Below, piece by piece: positions 7,253-15,320 of a stretch of 42,814 nucleotides of DNA. The DNA is from a virus. Position 1 is the stretch's first letter. Every line of letters begins with the position of its first letter. The notes below the pieces were generated by a model. The model was not told the DNA's origin, searched no databases, and worked only from the letters and a program-made list of their open reading frames with translations. Where the stretch lies: IMG/VR virus record IMGVR_UViG_3300027843_000076, positions 1-42,814 of that record, one strand, 5' to 3'. The position numbers and the translations under genes were made by a program.

Positions 7253-8173
7253 ATGGCAATGAGACAAGATTTCGGTGATTTGCTAGAGCCAGGCTTCAGA
7301 AAGATTTTCAACGATAACTTCAAAGAACTTCCTGAACAATTTAGCCAGGTTTTCAAGGTAAACACCTCAACCAAGCAGGATGAAAAAGATTCTGCAGTCG
7401 GTGGATTCGGTCTTATGGAAATTCACGGTGAGTCTGAGCCTCTCAAGTATGAAGATGTTGCACAAGGTTACGATGTAACCTATACACACAAAACCTTCAA
7501 AAAGGGATTCACAGTTTCTCGTGAACTATATGAAGACGACCAATACAATATTATTAAAAAGAAACCTGCAGAACTTGCTAAATCGGCTCGCAAGACTGTA
7601 GAGACCTACGCAGCTGCTGTATTGAACAACGCTTTCGTATCTACTGGCTCTTATGCTGGTGGTGACGGACTGCCTCTATGTTCAACTAAGCACACTAGCA
7701 CCGTTCAAGGTGTTGCTGTTCAGTCAAACGCTGCTGGAACAGGTGAAGTCTTCTCTGAAGCTAACCTACGAACAGCTGTTATGGCGATGCGTGGACAAAA
7801 AGATGACAAGGGTATGAAAATTGCTGTTAAAGCAACTACTCTCGTTATCCCACCTGCACTTGAGTTCTTAGCTAAAACTATTATGAGCTCAACTCTGCTT
7901 CCAGGTTCTCCTAACAACGACATCAATGTGCTGAAAGGTGCTTTGGACATCGTTGTTCTTGATTACCTAACAAGCTCTACTGCTTGGTTCCTACTTGACA
8001 AAACTCAAGCTGAATTAAACTTCTTCTGGAGAGTTAAGCCTGAATTCAAACAGGATGAGTCATTTGACACAGACGCTGCTTTGTTCAAAGCTCGTATGCG
8101 TTTCTCAGTCGGATTCTCTGACTGGCGTGGTGTTTGGGGTTCTAACGGACTCGGCACTTCTTACACTGGCTAA
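7253..8173 (+). CDS. major capsid protein, Mu gpT-like
   Basis: The 306-residue product resembles Mu-like major head subunits (gpT family, HK97 fold). The N-terminal arm FGDLLEPGFRKIFNDNFKEL, the E-loop-like region HGESEPLKYEDVAQGYDVTYTHKTFKKGFTVSRELYEDD and the end SFDTDAALFKARMRFSVGFSDWRGVWGSNG follow that pattern. It assembles the icosahedral shell. The gene follows the decoration gene and is followed by a GC-rich hairpin, so its mRNA is probably abundant and partly terminated there. No ribosome site stronger than GGAGA is seen (7240-7244). Confidence 0.88.
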   Translation: MAMRQDFGDLLEPGFRKIFNDNFKELPEQFSQVFKVNTSTKQDEKDSAVGGFGLMEIHGESEPLKYEDVAQGYDVTYTHKTFKKGFTVSRELYEDDQYNIIKKKPAELAKSARKTVETYAAAVLNNAFVSTGSYAGGDGLPLCSTKHTSTVQGVAVQSNAAGTGEVFSEANLRTAVMAMRGQKDDKGMKIAVKATTLVIPPALEFLAKTIMSSTLLPGSPNNDINVLKGALDIVVLDYLTSSTAWFLLDKTQAELNFFWRVKPEFKQDESFDTDAALFKARMRFSVGFSDWRGVWGSNGLGTSYTG

Positions 8174-8192
8174 TCCAATGTAATCAGCCCCT

Positions 8193-8213
8193 GGGGGTGG
8201 CGTGATAACCCCC
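8193..8213 (+). terminator. hairpin after the major capsid gene
   Basis: GGGGGT (8193-8198) pairs with ACCCCC (8208-8213) around a 9-base loop, followed by TTAAAAAAG rather than a T run. It may be a partial terminator or an mRNA 3' stabiliser for the capsid transcript. Similar G5/C5 hairpins occur at 31460-31478 and 31975-32004. Confidence 0.4.
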
Positions 8214-8235
8214 TTAAAAAAGAAATGGAGAACCT

Positions 8236-8436
8236 ATGGCAGAAATAGAAGGATTTATGACCCCAGCATCATCAGATGCCTCAAGGCGTGAAGCCCCTAT
8301 GTTCGCACCAAAGCCTCTACCTAAAGCCGAAGATGAAGTTAAACACATCACAGGCGTAACTTGCGAAGTGTGTGGCAAGGTATGTGGTAGCACCTTTGGT
8401 CTACAATCACATATGCGAACACACAAAGAAAAGTAA
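8236..8436 (+). CDS. small protein with a C-terminal C2H2 zinc finger, 66 aa
   Basis: The C-terminal third has the spacing C43-x2-C46-x12-H59-x3-H63, the classical C2H2 finger, with Leu56 at its usual place; Cys50 takes the place of the usual Phe. The first 40 residues are Pro, Ala and charged-residue rich and probably unstructured. It lies between the major capsid gene and a beta-rich virion gene, with an ATGGAG site just upstream. A nucleic-acid or protein-binding role is expected from the finger; whether it is in the virion is unknown. Confidence 0.7.
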   Translation: MAEIEGFMTPASSDASRREAPMFAPKPLPKAEDEVKHITGVTCEVCGKVCGSTFGLQSHMRTHKEK

Positions 8437-8452
8437 TTAAAAGGAGAATCAA

Positions 8453-8956
8453 ATGGCAGCAACAGTATCCGTAAAAGAATGTAATGGTGCAGGTCCAACT
8501 GCGACAACTATTACTACCTCTCGTCTCTGCACATCTGATGCTTACAACCCAGGAACTAACTACCCACTTATTAAGCCTTCTGCAGGAACTAACCGTTCTT
8601 ACACCAAGACTTATTACTTGAACGCTGATACAACTCCTTCTGGAACTATCAACAACATTAAGTGGTATACCGATGGAGCAATCGGTTGGACTGGTGTAAC
8701 CCTATTCGCTGGCACAAATGCGTCTTATACGCAGGCTACTGGCACACAGGGAACCACAGGAGATGACTCTGCAGTAGCAACTACTGACGCTTCAACTCTA
8801 ACATCAGCAGCCCCTCTATCTGTTTCTGGAACTCTATCCAACCCTTCAACTGGTAAGATTTCTGACTATGTAATGGTTCAGGCTGACCTTAGCACTTCTG
8901 CTACAGCTGGAACACTTGCTGCAGAGACTATTACTTGGAGATATGACGAAACCTAA
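8453..8956 (+). CDS. beta-rich virion structural protein, 167 aa (putative)
   Basis: The product is rich in Thr, Ser, Ala and Gly, with alternating polar and hydrophobic strands and a C-terminal Thr/Ser repeat zone (TLTSAAPLSVSGTLSNPSTG), then TITWRYDET. Such composition is typical of phage tail, fibre or decoration proteins. AAGGAG (8441-8446) precedes ATG 8453. The family is not recognised; a role in the head-tail region is inferred from position. Confidence 0.6.
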   Translation: MAATVSVKECNGAGPTATTITTSRLCTSDAYNPGTNYPLIKPSAGTNRSYTKTYYLNADTTPSGTINNIKWYTDGAIGWTGVTLFAGTNASYTQATGTQGTTGDDSAVATTDASTLTSAAPLSVSGTLSNPSTGKISDYVMVQADLSTSATAGTLAAETITWRYDET

Positions 8957-8970
8957 GATAAGGAGTCATA

Positions 8971-9150
8971 ATGGCAAGAGAAGTATCCGTATGTAGAGCG
9001 TGTGGTCTACAAGTTCCAGAGAGTGGCATCTGCCCAGACTGTGGACCCACGCAAACTACTCCCCTAGATGATTTTGCTAGGGAACAAGAGAAGAAACGAT
9101 ACAAGAAAGACCGTATCGTAATCAAAATGAACCGTAAGAAAATAAAATAA
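8971..9150 (+). CDS. zinc-ribbon protein, 59 aa
   Basis: The frame runs from ATG 8971 (AAGGAG at 8959-8964) to TAA 9148-9150. Two CxxC knuckles near the N-terminus (CRAC and CPDC, 11 residues apart) form a compact zinc ribbon; the rest is strongly basic (KKRYKKDRIVIKMNRKKIK). This suggests a nucleic-acid-binding protein. It is one of several small zinc proteins among the virion genes. Confidence 0.7.
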   Translation: MAREVSVCRACGLQVPESGICPDCGPTQTTPLDDFAREQEKKRYKKDRIVIKMNRKKIK

Positions 9151-9165
9151 TAAGGAGTAAGTGGA

Positions 9166-9795
9166 ATGCAATCCCTTCTAAATTGGATAGCCGTATATAA
9201 TGACGGCACGACTGTTAGTGAAACAGAATTAGACACAACTGAAAAAATTGACCGAGACAAACTAGAGCAATTCCGACTATATGATAGTGAGGGTGTGTTA
9301 AAGTTCGTCTATTTTAACCAAAAGAATCGCAAACTAATCTTCCGAAGGAGAGGCTTCAAGCTTCAAATTAAGGAAGTGTTTTTGTTTAAGGGCGTAACAG
9401 AAGAGAACTACGCAGAAACCAGTAAGCAAAACCAAGAAATTATTATAGTAGACCCTGCTAAAGTTAAGGAAATAGCTGACTTAGTAGAGACAGATGCTGC
9501 TAGATACCATTTCAGATTAGTATGCAAAGAGTGTGGTTCTATGCACCCAAGAGGTTCACAGCGTAAATGTGAGCACGAAGATGCACCAGAAACAGGTATG
9601 GTCTTTGATTCAGAGACCGAAGAAGTTTATGTTCAAAATACTAAGGAGGAAGAACACTTCGTCTACTTGGTAGGATGGCACGAGCAAGTAAAGGGCGTAT
9701 CCGTTAAATCACTTTGCTATGTCTATGATGATGGTCATATTGAGTTTGATGATGCTCGTAATGACCTTGATTTACTACCAATAGAGGAGTTCTAA
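9166..9795 (+). CDS. hypothetical protein with an internal zinc-knuckle, 209 aa
   Basis: The N-terminal half (about residues 1-75) is a small alpha/beta domain with aromatic strands (LYDSEGVLKFVYFNQKN, LIFRRRGFKL). The middle has CKEC...KCEHE, a plausible zinc site (C-x2-C-x11-C-x-H), followed by an acidic C-terminal beta region. AAGGAG lies at 9150-9156 before ATG 9166. Only one base separates its stop from the next ATG, so it is cotranscribed with the tail genes. Function unknown. Confidence 0.65.
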   Translation: MQSLLNWIAVYNDGTTVSETELDTTEKIDRDKLEQFRLYDSEGVLKFVYFNQKNRKLIFRRRGFKLQIKEVFLFKGVTEENYAETSKQNQEIIIVDPAKVKEIADLVETDAARYHFRLVCKECGSMHPRGSQRKCEHEDAPETGMVFDSETEEVYVQNTKEEEHFVYLVGWHEQVKGVSVKSLCYVYDDGHIEFDDARNDLDLLPIEEF

Positions 9796-9796
9796 G

Positions 9797-10948
9797 ATGC
9801 CAGAGATAGTCGCAGTTGATATAGATGGCGAACTATCTCGTTGGGGTGCTTACTCCAACACGCTCTTTGAAGAAGAGGGCTCTTTTACTATCGGAAGATT
9901 AAACCAAGTAGGAAGCGTCACAATCAAAGTTAATGAGGGGGGGTATGAAGACCAAGCATTTGTCCTAAAATGCTCTCCTGGGCTCTCTCTGTCGCTCACA
10001 AACGGTAACTGGGGAGCAGATGGTGCAGACCTTAATATGGGTCAGATTACTAACAGTGGTAAGACTGCCTATGTTAAATGCACCTCTCTAACAAGTTCAG
10101 GTGTTTACCTGATACTAAATCAAGAAGGAATCCAACCTTACACTGGCGAAAGGGTCACATTTGAACTTGATGGTATCGTATTCGCTACTAATACCAAGAC
10201 TCACTCGCTTGATGCGAATGTGATTATTCGTGGTTCAATCCAAAACACTCTTGATGGTTCAGTAATAAATAGATTTACCACCACACATACAATAGATGCA
10301 GCAGATGTTGTTTCTGCTACAAAGACTAAGACAAAGACCATTGACGCTATAATCGCTGCTAGAAATACCAAGACATTTACTGCTGATGGAATCGTTAAGG
10401 CTACTATACCAAAGACATTTTCTCTTGATGGTATAGTTTCTGACCCAAGTGCGTTTACACCAGTAACGATGTATTTCAGAAGCGATAAGGTTCTTAACTC
10501 AAATGTTACAGGTTCTACTGGTAATAATATGCTAACAACCTCATATGAAGGTGGTTACTATCAGGCTAATGTTGATATTAAGGTTGAGAAGTGGGATACA
10601 AGCTGGACTCAAGTTTCTGCTCAGGGAACTGCTCCTTGGAACAACTTTGGTTGGACTTCAAACACGATAAACTACTCATTCCCAGGTGCTACATCTGTCA
10701 CAAATAACCTAAAGATTAGAATTACTATAAGAGTAACTCAGGTTGGTATAGGTTCTGTAACTGATGTTTGGACAACTGGAGACCTAGGAACAAAGACATT
10801 ACCTTCTGGAACTTGGGGTATTCACTACCACTGCTTGTATGTAAACGGTAATGACTATGGTGATAGCGAAGACCAGCCAGGAACAGATGCATACTTCCAA
10901 TATGGTGGCTCTAGCGATTCAACGATAACTAACTTCGGAGGCACTTAA
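9797..10948 (+). CDS. tail fibre or spike protein with ~14-residue repeats, 383 aa
   Basis: Residues 1-115 form a beta-rich N-terminal domain. Residues about 120-218 contain some seven copies of a repeat of consensus T-x-[ST]-[LI]-D-[GA]-x-[VI] followed by five or six residues and Lys. Residues 220-383 form a beta-sandwich-like domain rich in Gly, Thr and Trp. The same repeat fills much of the next gene, so the two probably arose by duplication or act in one appendage. A host-surface contact role is inferred from composition and position. Two bases separate it from the next start. Confidence 0.7.
   Translation: MPEIVAVDIDGELSRWGAYSNTLFEEEGSFTIGRLNQVGSVTIKVNEGGYEDQAFVLKCSPGLSLSLTNGNWGADGADLNMGQITNSGKTAYVKCTSLTSSGVYLILNQEGIQPYTGERVTFELDGIVFATNTKTHSLDANVIIRGSIQNTLDGSVINRFTTTHTIDAADVVSATKTKTKTIDAIIAARNTKTFTADGIVKATIPKTFSLDGIVSDPSAFTPVTMYFRSDKVLNSNVTGSTGNNMLTTSYEGGYYQANVDIKVEKWDTSWTQVSAQGTAPWNNFGWTSNTINYSFPGATSVTNNLKIRITIRVTQVGIGSVTDVWTTGDLGTKTLPSGTWGIHYHCLYVNGNDYGDSEDQPGTDAYFQYGGSSDSTITNFGGT
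10154..10446 (+). repeat. coding repeats, block 1 (about seven units)
   Basis: Successive units include VTFELDGIV, THSLDANVI, NTLDGSVI, THTIDAADVV, TKTIDAIIA, TFTADGIVK and TFSLDGIV. Units are 13-16 residues apart, and the DNA copies are diverged, so this is an old protein repeat and not a recent tandem duplication. Confidence 0.75.
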
Positions 10949-10949
10949 A

Positions 10950-13900
10950 ATGAGTAAACTCTTTAGTAACTCCGATGCTGGAACAATAACAGGGCAAACT
11001 TTTACAGGTATAGATGACGGAACACCGATTTCTACGCTCTCTATTTGTTTCCCAGATACACTAACAAACACCACTCCTATCCACCTCATAAACTGCACAT
11101 TCAAAGGTGTTGTTCAGTTTGGTAACTATGCCACTGCTGCTGGAAGAGCTGATTATAGAAACGCAGCCTCTAAACCAGCGACTAGGATGAATGTGATTCT
11201 TGAAGACTGTCACTTTGATTCAACCATCGTTGGTGGAATGTCTGGCGTTGAGTTCAGAGGTGGAGACTCAATAGTTGGGTTTGATACAGGAACTACTACA
11301 AGTGCTACCAACAATACGCTTACTGCTAACGGAAATACTTGGGGAACCTGGAAGAGAGACTGCCAGATTACTATTACTGGTGGAACTGGTGCAGGTCAGA
11401 CTAGACAGATTTCGTCTCACACTCTTCACGCTATAACTATTAGTGAGAACTGGACAGTAAATCCGACAGCTGGTTCAACATTTAGGATTGATACTGTTAG
11501 AATGTTCCCACACCAACAGATAGGTGGGGCAGTTGCTATCACTGGTGACGACAACATATTTGACGGTCTAAATCTTAAAGCTCAGGTTGGAATATACAGC
11601 GTTAATAATGCTATTAAAGGCTCTAGTGGTTGTGCCACTATGTTCAAGTTTTATGATGGTCGTAATGCAGTCACCTGGTCTCCTAAGGGTAATATTGTAA
11701 GAAACTGTTACTTTGAGGGATGGTCTGAAGAAGCACTTGGTTTTGACTCAATGGACCCAACTACTTCTGTTGCCACTGGAACAGTCTCAAGCACAGTTGG
11801 GCTTACAGATGTAATAGTCTCAAATACAACAAATATGGCAGTTGGTATGGTCTTCGCAGTTATTACTGGTCAAGGTGCTGGTAATTACTACCGAATTACT
11901 GCAAGAAATGGGAACCAACTTACACTTGATACATCAAGATTTGGTAATGTTATGCTCCAATCTGGGGATAGATATACTATCTCTGGTGGTATGCTTGATA
12001 CCCTTTATGATAATAATGAACTTCACTGTAACGGTAGAACTCCAATAGCTAACGATGGCACAAGAGACTATGGTCCACTCGGTATCGGTAATAATGTAGC
12101 CTTCTCTCTTTGGGGTAACTGTCACGGAAACACTGTCCAGAACAACTTAATTGTATTTGATGGACAAGTAGACCTAGCTGCTGCTGCTTTCCACGAAATA
12201 TCTACTACTATGGTTGGAAGCCCATCTACTTGGATGAACCCAAACTCACACAATAAATATCGTTACAATACTGTAAGAGATGACCGTGTAAACCCAATAG
12301 CAAACTGCGTATCTTTCTTAGCAGCTACAATTTGTTGGATACCAGGAACTGAAACAATTGTTCCACCAGCAGATTACGGTGTTCCACTTCTTGGTCATAT
12401 GACTGAGATTGTTCATAATAAACTTGCTGGTATCTCACGCTCTCAGGACTACGCTTCAGTAGGTTGGGGTGATAACACAGACGAAAACGATGACCCACTA
12501 CCAATGAGCACAATCTATGATGCTTATGCTCCTTATGATTTTCATAATACATACGCATTTTGGCAGGATTACTACCCACCTTGGTCTAACGACCCACTAG
12601 ACTATCTTGACGGTGAGTGGGTTCCTTCACTCCAATATTTTGCAGAAGGACCAACTTATGGATATGACAGTGGCTATATTTTCTACTCACTACCATACGG
12701 TCAATCTTCTGACACTGATATTTATGACCCACTGAATGTTCAGTTTGATATTGCCTCAGGTATTATTAATCCTCCTCTGACTAAAGAGCACACGCTTGAT
12801 GGTCGTGTTAAGGCTATCTACACAAAGACATACGGAACTGACGCAGTAATTAGTGCCAGAACTACTCTCACATATTCAATTGACGGAGTAGTCAAAGAAA
12901 CTAGAACATTCCAGAACACTCTAGCAGGATACACTGCTGCCAGAACTACCAAGACATACTCAATTGATTCAATGGTAAGAGATACTAAAACAAAGACATA
13001 TGAGATTGATTCTGATGAGATAACCTCAAGAATAACTAAGACACACTCACTTGACATTATTATTCAGAACCCACAAGTTCTAAAGACATTCGGAATTATG
13101 GGCTTTGTAAACACTCTCCCACCACAGAGATTACTCTCTACTGGTTTTGAATCATATCAAGCACTAGCAGAGTTCCAACAGATAGGGTATGGAGACATAG
13201 ATAACTACACTCCAAGAAGTGGTCAGTATGAGTATGCAGTAAACACAGTAAACAGCGTTGGTAGCATAAGAAAACAACTATCAACAGTTGATATTACAGA
13301 GAATGGATTTATAAGGTTCTACTTCAGGATTAAATCATACCCAAGTGCTAACACTCAGATATTCAGGCTCTTGAGCGTTGGTGGTTCAATGGTGGGTGGA
13401 ATTAAGCTTACAAATACAGGAAGACTTACTGGTAAATTAGCTAACTCTAATGACGCACCAGGCACTAGCCAAATATTGAACCTAAACCAATGGTATCGTG
13501 TTGATTACAAGCAAAACTGTAGCAACTCAACCATCGTCTTTGCTATAGATGGTGTCTTCATAGACGAATACACTAACAACATTCCAGGATACTGGGCTAG
13601 AGCAGAACTCGGTGTAGTAAACTCCTGCACCACTCACTTAGTATTTGATGACTATTCAGTAGACCAAATATCTGGTTACATTAATGATGGCTCCATCTAC
13701 CACAAACAAATGACCATAAATGCCATAGTCCAGGCTTCTTATGAGTCAATACACGACTTAGACGGAGAGACAGTAGAGAGATTAACTGCTCCTCACGATT
13801 TAGACGGAACTGTCCTACAGACATTTACCAGCGTTAATAGCATTGATGGTCTTGTCCAGCAGGATGGCAACCAAACACATAGTTTAGACGGAATAGTGTT

Positions 13901-15212
13901 TGAAACTGTCCGTAAAAACATACAAATATCTGGAATAATTACTGAAATTAAGACAAAAACGCATACAATTGACGCTGTTGTCAGAATGACATCAACCTCT
14001 GGATTCACTCTTAATGGTATCGTTAAAGTAATTACCACAAACTCACACATTTTAGATGGTATCGTTCTTGACCGTAAAGCTTACTCATACCAGATTAGTG
14101 CTGGAGTAAAGGCAATTACTGATAGTATGACTACGATTGACGCAATCATTGCAGCTAGACTTGAGAGACAATATACCATAGCAACTGATGTTGCTGACCA
14201 GAGACAGAATAGCTCTCTTTCAGTAATGGCAAGTGTTAAGGACACTATAACTAATAAATCAGCCGTAATTATTGATGGTGTGGGAGAAGAGACCTACATA
14301 GAGGGTAATGACGCACAGATTAGAACTACTCTTGCTCCTATGCTTGGAAATACATTTACTGGTAACGGAACCATAGCAAAATATGCTAGTTTCTACCTAT
14401 ATAGGTCATCTGGTGCTAGTGAAGATATGTTCGCTGAGATATACGAATTAGTTGATGGTTCTCCAGATGGTGAACCAATCGCAATATCTGAGCCACTTAA
14501 CGCCAGCATACTTTCTAATGGTGTCCACTCTGGTATGACTAGATTCACTTTTGCTGAACCTATTTTGCTTGGTGATGAAACAGAATATGCCGTAACCGTA
14601 AAATATGACCACGGTATGATTGATTCTATCTACGCAGGATTCGCAGTATACCCTGGAAGGTCAGCTCTTAGTTATGATGATACATTCACACAAGATTGGG
14701 TTGTAGTTCCTGGATACACTTTGATATTCTCAGTTAATGGCGAACAAGAAGGAACCCAACTAGACGGAATAATCCAAGGTTCAAATGATTCAACACACAC
14801 GCTAGACGGTTTAACCAAGGCTATCTATACTTCAGTCAATATGGTTGATGGTATCCTACAGGCTAGTCAAATATCATTCCACTCACTTGATGGTTCAATA
14901 AAAAGCCAGACTGCTCTTCCATATCAGCTATCAGGCAATACCACTGGTCAGGAATCAGTAACGATGGAAATTGAATGTCCAGCGATAACAAATCAGTGGA
15001 CAAAACAGAACAGTGTTGAAGCTATCGTTTCTGCTCAACCTATTAGATACAGCTTTATTGATGGAGATATAGCCGAGAGAGTCTCTAAGACAATATCAAT
15101 AGACACAATATTAGCCCAGAAGAAGACTACATCATTCTCAATCACAGGAGCTGTAGTAAACCAAATATCAAGTAGGGTAAAACCTTACGCTAAAGTCATA
15201 AGGAGACTCTAA
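10950..15212 (+). CDS. large modular tail spike/fibre protein, 1420 aa
   Basis: Residues about 30-520 look like a right-handed beta-helix (pectate-lyase type) with recurring short N- and F-rich turns such as NVILEDCHFDS, DNIFDGLNLKAQVG, GNIVRNCYFEGW, NNELHCNGRT and GNTVQNNLIVFDG. A repeat block follows (610-720), then a LamG/concanavalin-like jelly roll (about 728-905, FIRFYFRIKSYP, NQWYRVDYKQN, DGVFIDEY), a second repeat block (920-1113), another beta-sandwich (about 1115-1260) and a third repeat block to the end. This is typical of receptor-binding or polysaccharide-degrading spikes. A catalytic site is not identifiable by eye. Confidence 0.82.
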   Translation: MSKLFSNSDAGTITGQTFTGIDDGTPISTLSICFPDTLTNTTPIHLINCTFKGVVQFGNYATAAGRADYRNAASKPATRMNVILEDCHFDSTIVGGMSGVEFRGGDSIVGFDTGTTTSATNNTLTANGNTWGTWKRDCQITITGGTGAGQTRQISSHTLHAITISENWTVNPTAGSTFRIDTVRMFPHQQIGGAVAITGDDNIFDGLNLKAQVGIYSVNNAIKGSSGCATMFKFYDGRNAVTWSPKGNIVRNCYFEGWSEEALGFDSMDPTTSVATGTVSSTVGLTDVIVSNTTNMAVGMVFAVITGQGAGNYYRITARNGNQLTLDTSRFGNVMLQSGDRYTISGGMLDTLYDNNELHCNGRTPIANDGTRDYGPLGIGNNVAFSLWGNCHGNTVQNNLIVFDGQVDLAAAAFHEISTTMVGSPSTWMNPNSHNKYRYNTVRDDRVNPIANCVSFLAATICWIPGTETIVPPADYGVPLLGHMTEIVHNKLAGISRSQDYASVGWGDNTDENDDPLPMSTIYDAYAPYDFHNTYAFWQDYYPPWSNDPLDYLDGEWVPSLQYFAEGPTYGYDSGYIFYSLPYGQSSDTDIYDPLNVQFDIASGIINPPLTKEHTLDGRVKAIYTKTYGTDAVISARTTLTYSIDGVVKETRTFQNTLAGYTAARTTKTYSIDSMVRDTKTKTYEIDSDEITSRITKTHSLDIIIQNPQVLKTFGIMGFVNTLPPQRLLSTGFESYQALAEFQQIGYGDIDNYTPRSGQYEYAVNTVNSVGSIRKQLSTVDITENGFIRFYFRIKSYPSANTQIFRLLSVGGSMVGGIKLTNTGRLTGKLANSNDAPGTSQILNLNQWYRVDYKQNCSNSTIVFAIDGVFIDEYTNNIPGYWARAELGVVNSCTTHLVFDDYSVDQISGYINDGSIYHKQMTINAIVQASYESIHDLDGETVERLTAPHDLDGTVLQTFTSVNSIDGLVQQDGNQTHSLDGIVFETVRKNIQISGIITEIKTKTHTIDAVVRMTSTSGFTLNGIVKVITTNSHILDGIVLDRKAYSYQISAGVKAITDSMTTIDAIIAARLERQYTIATDVADQRQNSSLSVMASVKDTITNKSAVIIDGVGEETYIEGNDAQIRTTLAPMLGNTFTGNGTIAKYASFYLYRSSGASEDMFAEIYELVDGSPDGEPIAISEPLNASILSNGVHSGMTRFTFAEPILLGDETEYAVTVKYDHGMIDSIYAGFAVYPGRSALSYDDTFTQDWVVVPGYTLIFSVNGEQEGTQLDGIIQGSNDSTHTLDGLTKAIYTSVNMVDGILQASQISFHSLDGSIKSQTALPYQLSGNTTGQESVTMEIECPAITNQWTKQNSVEAIVSAQPIRYSFIDGDIAERVSKTISIDTILAQKKTTSFSITGAVVNQISSRVKPYAKVIRRL
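12783..13110 (+). repeat. coding repeats, block 2 (about eight units)
   Basis: Units such as HTLDGRVK, LTYSIDGVVK, TYSIDSMVR, TYEIDSDEI and THSLDIII link the beta-helix to the LamG-like domain of the 1420-residue tail protein. Confidence 0.75.
13711..14290 (+). repeat. coding repeats, block 3 (about fourteen units)
   Basis: Units such as HDLDGTVL, NSIDGLVQ, THSLDGIVF, THTIDAVVR, FTLNGIVK, SHILDGIVL and TTIDAIIAA run without break for some 190 residues between the two beta-sandwich domains. Confidence 0.75.
14754..15177 (+). repeat. coding repeats, block 4 (about ten units)
   Basis: Units such as TQLDGIIQ, THTLDGLTK, NMVDGILQ, FHSLDGSIK, YSFIDGDIA and TISIDTILA form the C-terminal ~140 residues of the 1420-residue tail protein. 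Confidence 0.75.
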
Positions 15213-15316
15213 TGAAAAAGGAAGAACTGTTGAAAGCATATGGAAGAGTTAAGCTCGGAATCCTTGAAGCTGCGATACAAGCATCTCGTAAAAAGAAAGG
15301 GAAAAAGGTAAAATAG
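15212..15316 (+). CDS. tiny basic protein, 34 aa
   Basis: ATG 15212 overlaps the preceding stop by one base, and AAGGAGA (15200-15206) gives a good ribosome site. The product has a short helix (KEELLKAYGRVKLGILEAAIQA) and a Lys/Arg-rich tail. It ends five bases before the collar-domain gene. It may be a true small gene or just a coupling leader; function unknown. Confidence 0.45.
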   Translation: MKKEELLKAYGRVKLGILEAAIQASRKKKGKKVK

Positions 15317-15320
15317 TAGT

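Noticed and set aside
10154-15177. Recent tandem DNA duplication behind the tail repeats
   Set aside because: The protein pattern repeats, but the DNA copies are strongly diverged and unit lengths vary, so it is an ancient protein repeat.
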